From an uncultured Porphyromonadaceae bacterium (lineage in GTDB: Bacteria > Bacteroidota > Bacteroidia > Bacteroidales > Muribaculaceae), in assembly GCA_947176545.1 (NCBI GenBank), contig CAMWRB010000081.1:1-5984 (forward strand): 5,984 bases of DNA. Direction: 5' to 3'. The position numbers were made by a program, and so were the translations under genes. The notes under the pieces are model-generated. The model was given only the letters and a program-made list of their open reading frames with translations. It ran no database searches and was not told where the DNA came from. Positions within the stretch are counted from its first letter, which is position 1. Every line of letters starts with the position of its first letter. This document shows positions 1 to 5,984 of this stretch, in pieces.

Positions 1-556
1 TACTGGAGACAATCACCGTCGTATGACTCATGTCAGGGTGAGTTGGGTAGGTGGATTCGATACGAGGTTTAAGACACTCGACAATAAATGCCGCATAAGC
101 GTCACCGCGCGGTGTCATCCCCTTGAGTTTGACCTGCTCGAGTGTCTCGGCCAACGCACGGCTTCCCTCGACGGCCTTCTGAGGCATAAGGTCGGCGACG
201 CGCGTAGCGCTGTCACTGTGTATGCCGACTATAATGGCGGGTTCTATCTTTCCGGCCGACAACAACGCACACATCACACTGTCCATCTCCCATGACTGCC
301 GGTTCCACGTAGTGGCTGCATCATACAGATTCTGGCCGTCGTGCATATATATTACAGGAAAGCGTTCAGCGACAGCAAGGTCATAGACAGGAGGAAGCCA
401 TGTATCGACGGTGACTGTATCATTCATCTGCGTGGAAAACAGACGCATACGCTCAATACGACCGCAGTCGGCGTGTTGAAGCGCGGGTTCTTCCGCCATA
501 CCCGACAAACTTGCAGTCACAGCAGACAGCAGCATTAAAATCTTTAACTTGTTCAT
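1..556 (-). CDS. Secreted esterase-family alpha/beta hydrolase, N-terminal part (runs off left edge)
   Basis: The minus strand reads open from an ATG at 556-554 to the left edge, giving 185 residues with no stop. Residues 1-20 form a signal peptide (K3/K5, hydrophobic core, cleavage probably after the GMA at 19-21), so the enzyme should be periplasmic or exported. The core carries the hallmark of the putative-esterase family (PF00756, COG2819-like): a VIYMHDGQNLYD segment at residues 68-79, followed by W84 and W89, and an IIVGIHS strand near 108-114. Residues 155-185 fit the helix and strand leading to the nucleophile elbow. The last complete residues are V-S-S, where relatives have G-S-S-M-G-G, so S185 is the likely catalytic serine and the Asp and His lie outside the window. 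Relatives hydrolyse esters of sugars, siderophores or polysaccharide acetyl/feruloyl groups; the substrate cannot be told here. No Shine-Dalgarno is evident, as is normal for Bacteroidetes. Confidence 0.9.
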   Translation of the reverse strand, partial: MNKLKILMLLSAVTASLSGMAEEPALQHADCGRIERMRLFSTQMNDTVTVDTWLPPVYDLAVAERFPVIYMHDGQNLYDAATTWNRQSWEMDSVMCALLSAGKIEPAIIVGIHSDSATRVADLMPQKAVEGSRALAETLEQVKLKGMTPRGDAYAAFIVECLKPRIESTYPTHPDMSHTTVIVSS

Positions 557-590
557 ATCATCAATTATTACATATAAATAAAATCGACCG

Positions 591-676
591 TGATTTTCTT
601 TGAACGGACATCGCAAAGAGTGCCGGCCTGTCAGCCCTGAGAGTACCGCCCCTTGATAACCGTTCAAAGATAATCA
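591..676. repeat. Long-range inverted repeat spanning the esterase 5' leader
   Basis: The arms at 591-607 and 660-676 are reverse complements at 16 of 17 positions (single mismatch at 596/671; the inner 11 bp are perfect, TCTTTGAACGG at 597-607 and its complement at 660-670). They are separated by 52 bp. The right arm contains the -7 promoter element of the esterase gene. The left arm holds a near copy (TTTCTTTG) facing the other way. The pair could be an operator with two half-sites, a long stem in a leader RNA, or a stem in an unannotated RNA. Confidence 0.6.
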
Positions 677-696
677 ACTCACGCCAATTATCCAAA
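665..696 (-). promoter_or_regulatory. Bacteroidetes-type promoter for the esterase gene
   Basis: On the minus strand a TTTG (-33 type) at 696-693 is followed by a 20-nt spacer and TATCTTTG at 672-665, an exact match to the -7 consensus TAnnTTTG used by the Bacteroidetes primary sigma factor. Transcription should begin a few bases downstream, near 660-655, leaving a 5' leader of about 100 nt before the ATG at 556. The -33 box lies within the U-tract of the upstream gene's terminator. Motifs and spacing are read directly; activity is inferred. Confidence 0.7.
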
Positions 697-700
697 AACA

Positions 701-748
701 AAAAATAAGGTCCCGTGTCAAAACTGACTGACACGAGACCTTATTTTT
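701..748 (-). terminator. Strong intrinsic terminator of the large multidomain gene
   Basis: The arms 701-720 and 729-748 pair over 20 bp around an 8-nt loop. The single imperfect position (713/736) is a C-A mismatch in plus-strand RNA but a G-U wobble in minus-strand RNA, so the stem is fully paired only in the minus direction. In that direction it is followed by a long U-rich run (700-694 after the arm). It lies 34 bp past the stop codon of the large gene. No plus-strand gene runs into it, although its shape could stop transcription from both sides. Confidence 0.9.
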
Positions 749-750
749 CT

Positions 751-765
751 AACCGCCGTGCGGTT
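751..765 (-). other. Small perfect hairpin between stop codon and terminator
   Basis: AACCGC at 751-756 and GCGGTT at 760-765 form a perfect 6-bp stem with a 3-nt loop. It sits 16 bp past the stop codon at 782-784 and 2 bp from the main terminator stem. In the minus-strand transcript it forms first and is followed by an A-rich stretch rather than U's, so it is more likely a 3'-end stabilising or auxiliary hairpin than a terminator by itself. Confidence 0.55.
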
Positions 766-781
766 TATTCGGAATGATTGA

Positions 782-3700
782 TTATCTTACCATCACGAGT
801 TTGCTGTAGACAGAACCGTCTGAGAGGGCTTTGCGTACTATGTATGCACCCTTGTCGAGGTTGCCGTTGCGTACCTGCATGCCGGCGGTGGTGTAAACCT
901 CGATGTCTTCACAGCCGTTGAGCATGATAGTGCCGTTTTCGACAGTCACCACGATATTCTGAGCCTCGTCGGCGGTGATGCCGTCCACACCGGCTCCCTT
1001 GTTGGGATTGACAGTAAACTTGCGGCATACATCCGAGTTGATGACATGGCCTGTTGTGGCATCGAGAAGTGCTACGACAAAGTGCATGTTCTCGGAATTC
1101 TCGACAGTCTCGGGGAACTCGAAGCGGATATCAGCGTCGTAAACCTCACCGGCCTTGATGTCTGTGGGGATAAGACCGCTCTTTCCGTAGAAACCATTGA
1201 CCATAGCGCGGGCAACATTGTGGTAAGTGTACTCTACCTTACGGGGTTGAGCTGACCACCATGCCAGTGCCGGAGAGGGGTCGCCGGCGAAGTAGTTGGA
1301 CTGCTTGCCCACGATTTCATCCTCGACTACGCAGGTGAAGATGTTGTAGATTGAGTTTCTGCGGTCAAGTGAGAAGCGAACTTCCACAGGTATTGAAATA
1401 AGCTCGTCGGCAGAATAGTAAACGGGGTCTACAATCTTGATTTCAGCCTCGGCGCCCTGAGCGACCTCCTTGAGCACAATGTCAGTGAATGTATATGTGC
1501 CTTCGGGTGATGTCAGCTCCTTGTAGCCGGTAGTCTCGTCAGCATACATAGGCTGATAAACCTTGTCCTGACGGTTGATACGGCCGGCGGGATAACCGCC
1601 CAATGCCAGCAGCTCATCGTAGTCGGTCAATGTGATGGCGTCGCCATTGTGAACAGATATTACGGCAACGTTATCGGGCATTGATGACTCGAGATGTTCG
1701 ATGGCCACCTCACCGAGAGGACAGTTGCCACACCACATTCCGGTACCCTCCTCAATGAGAACACGACGTGAAATCTCAAATGCGTGGTTCAGGATATTAC
1801 CCTTGTAGGTCTGAGTGAGACCACCCATAGTCACAGTCACTGTGTAGGGGTTGGTGCTACCCGGGATGATGGGAGCGTCCTTAAACTCGATAGCCTGACG
1901 GCTGCCGGTTGTAAGGTTGAGGTCCGTCAGGGTAACCTTGTCGGTATACTCGGATTCGGGCATCTCAAGAACGGCTTCAAGTGAAGTGAACGGACCCTCG
2001 ACATTTACATTGACATATGCAGTGATGTCTGCTTCGGTCTCCTCGACGAGATTGTTGCCGGCTGCCACAGTCAGTGTGTAAGCACCGCGATACTCTACAG
2101 CGAGGTCATCGACGAAGATGATGCTCTCATTCTCATTCTGATTGACAAGAGCGATATATATCTTCTTGCCTGAATATTTTGATAGGGGGAACTCATACTC
2201 GACCCATGAGCCCTCAAGTGTGCCCTGAGTCTTGGAGGGTTGCAATGTAATCTCTGTCATCAGCTCGGCCTCCTTCTTGATTTGAGCGAAGAGCTCGCTG
2301 TCCACAGAAGCATATACATCATCATTCTCCCATACATAAATCTTGAGCACATCCTCGCAGAAGCTATCGTAGCTCTGAGCCTTGAACGAGAGGAAGTAGT
2401 CACCGTCGCTGAGTGAGAGCTGAGGTATAATCATCCAGTCGTCACTCTGAGTGGCCGGGTCATATACGGAGTGTGAAGCGGCACAGTAGTCGTAGGCACC
2501 GTCATCGCGCACCGAGAAGTTCCACGGAGTGTTGAACTGGTCGAAGCCGATAGACTGCATGCTTTCGGTCGGCATAGCGCCGTCACCGTCAAAGAGGAGG
2601 AAGTTGTAGACAGACTCGTTGGGAGAGTTGAAGTCATCAAAGAAGGGGCGTGCCGGGTCCTCGGTGGGAGTCGGGACGAATGCACCCATATACTTCAGCT
2701 CGAACGCCTCGTTGGCACCGCAACCGGAAAGGTCAGTCACAAGATTGGCGGGAACCTTGATGATATATTCGCGGTCCTTGGCCAGACGCCGGTCAGAGGC
2801 AGGGAATATCACCAGTGAATTGCCGTTGGTGCCGACACTGAGATTGCAGAGAGCTGTCTCACGGCCAACCTCGAAAAGCTGGGGCTGAACGGCTGTGCTG
2901 GCACTGATATTGACATCAAAGTCGAGAGTGACGGGGTTATTGAGTGAGAAAGTGTTGATAAACGACTCCTCTTCGGGAGCTACTTTACCAAACTTCAGAG
3001 GTGTGTTCTCACGACCGATGTATGACACGTTGATTTCGGGGTTGCCCATATTTGTGTCATCGATGACAAATGTTCCGGCCGGGATATTCACATTATATTT
3101 CTTACCCTCCTCGAGAGGTATGTTGTCGAATGTGATAGTGTATACAATACGCTGTGAACTGAAAGGAGCGATAGCCTTGGACTTGCCGACTACATTACCC
3201 TCCTCATCCGTTACAGTCACTTCAGCACCCTCGGCGGGAACGCAGCTGTATGTGAAGCGTATCATCATCTCACCGAGCTGTGAGAACTTCTGACCCTCGG
3301 TGGGACCTACCATATATTCGGTCAGCAGACTGACGCCCTGAGCAGCCTCGCTGAAAAGTACGGGCATTGTCAGAGAGTAGGCGCTGCCACGGAACTCAGC
3401 CTGTGACAGAATTGTCTTACCGTCTCTTGACACACCGACAGCATAACCTGAAGTCGGATAACCGGACTGAGTATAATAGTCCATATCATATTTCTGTGCG
3501 AGAATCTTGCCGAGGTCTACCCAAAGGCCTTCGCTGCGGACAACGAGGTTACGGATGGGGTTGGACCCGGGTGTCGAGGCGAAGATTGTGCCCATGTTGT
3601 CGATGGCGGTAGCAAGAAGGTCCTGAGACTGTACGTCATTGAACACCTCGAGCTTGCCTGTCGGGATATGATAGCGATATACACCGTCGCTCTCTCCGAT

Positions 3701-4552
3701 GTTGGCATCTGCATCGCCGGAGAAGTATATATTACCGGTGACCCATTCACCGTTGGGGCTCATGAAAGCGCTGTCAGTGAAGTTGGGACCATACTCCTCG
3801 GCGGGAGCGAGTATGAATGTGAATGTATCTTTCTCTATGTCGTAGACACCATAGGAACAGCCCCAGTTGGGACGGTTGTGGTCGATACCCAAAACGAGAT
3901 ATTTACCGTCGTCAGAGAGCTGACGGAATGTGAAGTTGGGTTGTGATTCACGGGCGGCTGCGAAGTCGCCGGCATCGATGATATCGAGGTCGTAGAGGTC
4001 CTGATAAGTCGGCAGACCGGGCATTTCGCGGATTTCACCGTTTACCCAGAGCGCGCTGCGCAGAGTCACCATGTCGTCACCGGCAAACCATCCGCAGAGC
4101 ATAGTACCGTCGGCGTTATGACCCAGGATGGCGCCGCTCAGATTGCGGTTGTCGGCGGGCGTACCCATTGAGAGGCAGTGCCACATCATGTCATCGACGC
4201 TGAAGTAAGCGGGATAACCGTCGGCCGAGCCGTATATGGTCTTACCGTCGTCTGACACACTGTAAGCCTGTGAGGGTTTGGGACCGAAATTCTGGACTTT
4301 ACCCACATAGTTTACAATCTTCTCGGGTGTGTAGCTGATGACCTCACCCGTTGTCATGTCAATCATTTTGACTTCGGAGATGATACCCTCTTCGCCGGCC
4401 TGACGCTCGTAGGTCGCCCAGCGGCCGTTGGTACTCATACCGTTGACAAATGAATCGTTTCCTACAGAGAAAGGTACAAGAGTAGGTTTCTCTGTCGCGG
4501 CCGACATGCCCAGTGTGGCAGTGGCGGCAAGCATTAATAAGAATCTGTTCAC
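782..4552 (-). CDS. Large secreted protein: beta-propeller, Ig-like, cleaved-adhesin (J) and Omp28-like domains with T9SS-type C-terminus
   Basis: The GTG at 4552-4550 is chosen because it gives a compact signal peptide (MNRFLLMLAATATLGMSA). The frame opens slightly upstream at a TTG (4579) and no ATG is suitable. The product is 1256 residues. Residues 22-395 carry seven S/N-x-D/N-G motifs (glycines 43, 103, 149, 216, 268, 321, 378), fitting a seven-bladed beta-propeller. Residues 405-512 and 518-622 resemble SbsA-type Ig-like domains. Residues 636-821 are a cleaved-adhesin/choice-of-anchor-J jelly roll (DDWMIIPQLSL near 704-714, FVDDLAVE at 813-820). Residues 825-922 look Ig-like. Residues 927-1181 resemble Omp28-type thioredoxin-fold proteins, with VLIEEGTGMWCGNC (cysteines 941, 944) and a GYP near 986-988. 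Residues 1188-1256 look like a T9SS type-A sorting domain ending KLVMVR. It is probably exported by the Sec and T9SS pathways to the cell surface. The substrate or ligand is unknown. Fold calls are by eye; Omp28 and jelly roll are the firmest. Confidence 0.93.
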   Translation of the reverse strand: MNRFLLMLAATATLGMSAATEKPTLVPFSVGNDSFVNGMSTNGRWATYERQAGEEGIISEVKMIDMTTGEVISYTPEKIVNYVGKVQNFGPKPSQAYSVSDDGKTIYGSADGYPAYFSVDDMMWHCLSMGTPADNRNLSGAILGHNADGTMLCGWFAGDDMVTLRSALWVNGEIREMPGLPTYQDLYDLDIIDAGDFAAARESQPNFTFRQLSDDGKYLVLGIDHNRPNWGCSYGVYDIEKDTFTFILAPAEEYGPNFTDSAFMSPNGEWVTGNIYFSGDADANIGESDGVYRYHIPTGKLEVFNDVQSQDLLATAIDNMGTIFASTPGSNPIRNLVVRSEGLWVDLGKILAQKYDMDYYTQSGYPTSGYAVGVSRDGKTILSQAEFRGSAYSLTMPVLFSEAAQGVSLLTEYMVGPTEGQKFSQLGEMMIRFTYSCVPAEGAEVTVTDEEGNVVGKSKAIAPFSSQRIVYTITFDNIPLEEGKKYNVNIPAGTFVIDDTNMGNPEINVSYIGRENTPLKFGKVAPEEESFINTFSLNNPVTLDFDVNISASTAVQPQLFEVGRETALCNLSVGTNGNSLVIFPASDRRLAKDREYIIKVPANLVTDLSGCGANEAFELKYMGAFVPTPTEDPARPFFDDFNSPNESVYNFLLFDGDGAMPTESMQSIGFDQFNTPWNFSVRDDGAYDYCAASHSVYDPATQSDDWMIIPQLSLSDGDYFLSFKAQSYDSFCEDVLKIYVWENDDVYASVDSELFAQIKKEAELMTEITLQPSKTQGTLEGSWVEYEFPLSKYSGKKIYIALVNQNENESIIFVDDLAVEYRGAYTLTVAAGNNLVEETEADITAYVNVNVEGPFTSLEAVLEMPESEYTDKVTLTDLNLTTGSRQAIEFKDAPIIPGSTNPYTVTVTMGGLTQTYKGNILNHAFEISRRVLIEEGTGMWCGNCPLGEVAIEHLESSMPDNVAVISVHNGDAITLTDYDELLALGGYPAGRINRQDKVYQPMYADETTGYKELTSPEGTYTFTDIVLKEVAQGAEAEIKIVDPVYYSADELISIPVEVRFSLDRRNSIYNIFTCVVEDEIVGKQSNYFAGDPSPALAWWSAQPRKVEYTYHNVARAMVNGFYGKSGLIPTDIKAGEVYDADIRFEFPETVENSENMHFVVALLDATTGHVINSDVCRKFTVNPNKGAGVDGITADEAQNIVVTVENGTIMLNGCEDIEVYTTAGMQVRNGNLDKGAYIVRKALSDGSVYSKLVMVR

Positions 4553-4601
4553 TTTAAGTTTGTTAAGGTTAAATATCAATTTTTACTTTTTCAATAATCA
4601 T

Positions 4602-4626
4602 TGCCACGGTGATGGTTCTTGTGGCA
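4602..4626 (-). other. Hairpin in the leader of the large gene
   Basis: TGCCAC at 4602-4607 and GTGGCA at 4621-4626 form a perfect 6-bp stem with a 13-nt loop, 49 bp upstream of the GTG start. There is no U-tract on either strand, so it is not a terminator. It may influence leader stability or translation, or be chance. Confidence 0.3.
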
Positions 4627-4796
4627 CAGGTCAGTAGCAAAGAGGATACAGGTACCGCTATTGGAGATGGCAATTACGCGACCATATATTCCCAATAAAT
4701 GTTAATAATTGAATATTAAAGCTAACGAACCCACAGGAGCGATGAGTCTGTCTGACTTGGTGAAGCGGAAGGATGTCATACCTCCCGCCCCTATGT

Positions 4797-4834
4797 CCGG
4801 AGTATTGCAGACGCTCCGGGGGAGCATCTGCAAT
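4797..4834 (-). other. Alternative (mutually exclusive) hairpins downstream of the right-hand gene
   Basis: Stem 1 pairs 4804-4817 with 4821-4834 (14 bp, 3-nt loop). Its only imperfect pair (4812/4826) is C-A in plus-strand RNA but G-U in minus-strand RNA, so it is built for the minus transcript. Stem 2 pairs CCGGAG at 4797-4802 with CTCCGG at 4814-4819 (6 bp, 11-nt loop) and uses bases of stem 1, so both cannot form together. Neither is followed by a U-tract. It begins about 24 bp after the stop codon at 4858-4860 and could be a U-less terminator, an attenuator-like switch, or a dispersed intergenic repeat. Confidence 0.55.
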
Positions 4835-4857
4835 TCATACGGGTATCTGATTCGGAT

Positions 4858-5984
4858 TTACTTGTTAATCAGCTTGAGAGCCACACGCTGATTGCCGTCG
4901 GAAACGGTGATGATGTATGTACCCTCAGCAACAGCAAATTCGAGAGTCTCGTTGTCATCCTCGACGTCGGCAGTACCCATCAGTGAACCGCCTACACTGT
5001 AGACATTGACAGTCTGACCGAGCATCAGGCCGGCAACATAGAGTTTGCCACCCTCGCTCCAACCGCGCAGGTTGAGGTCGGATACAACGTCGTCCATACC
5101 GGTCGGAGTCAGTACGAGACCGTCATAAACGATTGTTGCAACATAGTTCATCGCACCGGTTACGGGAGCTGACTCATAGCGACCGTTGGCAACCTCCTTG
5201 GTGATGTCGTCGCCGTTGAGTGTCAGAGTGTCGAGCACCCAACCCTCGTTGATGTCGATGGAAAGCTTGCTGGTGGAACCGAGCTCTACGGGGCTAAGTG
5301 CTACAGAACAGTTGTCCACTGTGTAAGTCACGGGATAGAAGTCTACGACGCTGTAGTCGTAAGTCTGTTCAACAGATGAAACACCATCAAACTGCTCACC
5401 GAAGTTGAATGCGGCAGTCGGGAATACGAGCTGATATCTGCCCTTTTCGGTGATAGCGGGAGTTATCTGGAATTCGAGCTCCATAGGCTTGGAATCGAAT
5501 TCGCCGCCTTCAGTCATTACAGTCGGCTTGAACGGCTCCTTGTCACCCCATTCATTGGTGTAGTATTCCATGTTGACGTTGGCTACGATATTGCCCTTGT
5601 TGTCTGTAACGTATGGGAAAGCCCCCCATGAAGTATTGATGGGTTGATTAGAGCTTGCGAATACACGGAACGTATTGAGTTCAGCAACGTTGCTGTTGGT
5701 CTCACGCACATAGATACGGGGCTGACAGAAAGTCAGATAATAGCTGAACTGATTGATGGAATGCTCCTCGGCATTTTCACCGTCAGCTACGATATAACCA
5801 TCCTCGCCGTATGCCACAACACCGATATTCACCTCGGGGTAGCTTGTCATAATGTAGTCGGGAATGTAAGCATACCAGACATAATCATACTCCTCGTAGT
5901 TGGATGATTCAACCTCAACCGGCATGGAAGTACCCATACCTAAGTTGGCAACGGCCTCGATGCGAACGGGTTCAGAGAAGAGGA
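4858..5984 (-). CDS. Secreted beta-rich protein with Ig-like domains and T9SS-type C-terminus, C-terminal part (runs off right edge)
   Basis: The frame is open from the right edge to a TAA at 4860-4858, giving 374 complete residues. The first internal ATG, at 5937-5935, has in-frame coding sequence before it (FSEPVRIEAVANLG), so it is not the true start. The signal peptide must lie outside the window. Numbering from the edge, residues about 80-210 look like an SbsA-type Ig-like domain (FRVFASSNQPI, then ITEKGRYQLVFP). Residues about 211-287 form a short beta module (VTYTVDN, LNGDDITKEV, ATIVYDG) often seen in Bacteroidales surface proteins. Residues about 292-374 resemble a T9SS type-A sorting domain (VNVYSVGGSLM, GTYIITV, terminal KLINK), like the C-terminus of the next gene. 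The likely location is the cell surface or outside the cell. No catalytic motif is visible and the specific function is unknown. Confidence 0.9.
   Translation of the reverse strand, partial: LFSEPVRIEAVANLGMGTSMPVEVESSNYEEYDYVWYAYIPDYIMTSYPEVNIGVVAYGEDGYIVADGENAEEHSINQFSYYLTFCQPRIYVRETNSNVAELNTFRVFASSNQPINTSWGAFPYVTDNKGNIVANVNMEYYTNEWGDKEPFKPTVMTEGGEFDSKPMELEFQITPAITEKGRYQLVFPTAAFNFGEQFDGVSSVEQTYDYSVVDFYPVTYTVDNCSVALSPVELGSTSKLSIDINEGWVLDTLTLNGDDITKEVANGRYESAPVTGAMNYVATIVYDGLVLTPTGMDDVVSDLNLRGWSEGGKLYVAGLMLGQTVNVYSVGGSLMGTADVEDDNETLEFAVAEGTYIITVSDGNQRVALKLINK

Larger units (their letters stand above)
4553..4857. other. Spacer between the two large secreted-protein genes
   Basis: This stretch of about 300 bp holds no convincing gene. 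Its half next to the upstream gene (about 4735-4857) is GC-richer and contains the alternative-hairpin element described separately. The rest is AT-rich and holds the leader of the large gene. No clean TTTG/TAnnTTTG promoter pair was found on the minus strand: the nearest -7-like words are TAGCTTTA near 4720 and CCTCTTTG near 4640, neither with a well-spaced -33 box. Whether the two genes are co-transcribed therefore remains open. Confidence 0.5.

Noticed and set aside
23..538. Plus-strand reading frames of 90 and 65 codons
   Set aside because: They lie opposite the esterase, whose minus-strand translation has a signal peptide and family motifs; they show no recognisable protein features.
610..660. 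Minus-strand leader begins with TTATCAAG, like the start of a SAM-I riboswitch
   Set aside because: The following conserved core (GGAGGGA, GGCAACC-type segments) is missing, and the downstream gene is an esterase with no methionine link.
605..676. Plus-strand segment vaguely like a thiamine pyrophosphate riboswitch (GTGCC, CTGAGA and a CCC-TTGA stretch in order)
   Set aside because: The later part of the thi-box (the P4/P5 region with its conserved GNNNAGGGA-like end) is absent, and no plus-strand gene lies downstream: transcription would run into the terminator and then antisense to the large gene.
1046..3946. Several plus-strand and off-frame minus-strand reading frames of 66-132 codons
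   Set aside because: All lie inside the large multidomain gene and have low-complexity, shadow-type compositions with no family motifs.
4636..4725. Possible promoter for the large gene (TAGCTTTA, CCTCTTTG)
   Set aside because: Each deviates from TAnnTTTG and none has a TTTG at the expected spacing, so no promoter is annotated.
4804..4834. Calling the 14-bp hairpin an intrinsic terminator of the right-hand gene
   Set aside because: No U-run follows on either strand, so it is listed as a structured element instead.
5644..5907. Plus-strand 87-codon reading frame
   Set aside because: It is antisense to the right-hand secreted-protein gene, whose frame is continuous and domain-like throughout.
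5935..5937. ATG as the start of the right-hand gene
   Set aside because: The frame continues upstream to the window edge with protein-like sequence, and the product from this ATG would lack a signal peptide despite a sorting-type C-terminus.

Overview
The window looks like chromosomal DNA from a gut-type Bacteroidales bacterium, plausibly Muribaculaceae or a close relative. Three things point there. Both large genes encode secreted multi-domain proteins that end in what look like type IX secretion (T9SS, Por) sorting domains. One gene has a good match to the Bacteroidetes promoter consensus (TTTG, about 20 bp, TAnnTTTG). The starts lack convincing Shine-Dalgarno sequences. The family-level placement is inference; the phylum-level placement is well supported.

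All three genes lie on the minus strand, so the window reads right to left. From the right edge to 4858 is the 3' part of a gene for a secreted beta-rich protein with Ig-like domains and a C-terminal sorting-type domain; its start lies outside the window. A spacer of about 280-305 bp follows. Its first half is a compact structured element with two mutually exclusive hairpins and a reading frame that stays open on both strands. Its second half is an AT-rich leader. Next comes the dominant gene (782-4552), a protein of about 1256 residues with a signal peptide, a probable seven-bladed beta-propeller, two SbsA-type Ig-like domains, a cleaved-adhesin/choice-of-anchor-J jelly roll, another Ig-like domain, an Omp28-like thioredoxin-fold region with a CGNC motif, and a sorting-type C-terminus. 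It has no usable ATG start; GTG is the best choice. It ends in a small hairpin followed by a strong intrinsic terminator at 701-748.

The promoter of the leftmost gene begins inside the U-tract of that terminator. This gene (1-556, continuing past the left edge) encodes a secreted esterase-family alpha/beta hydrolase and is cut at its catalytic serine. Its 5' leader of roughly 100 nt is spanned by an unexplained 17-bp inverted repeat, one arm of which contains the -7 promoter element.

The two right-hand genes fit a pair of T9SS-type cell-surface or secreted cargo proteins. The esterase is probably a separate transcription unit. No RNA genes, insertion sequences, CRISPR arrays or phage genes were seen. 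The plus-strand reading frames are shadows of the minus-strand genes.
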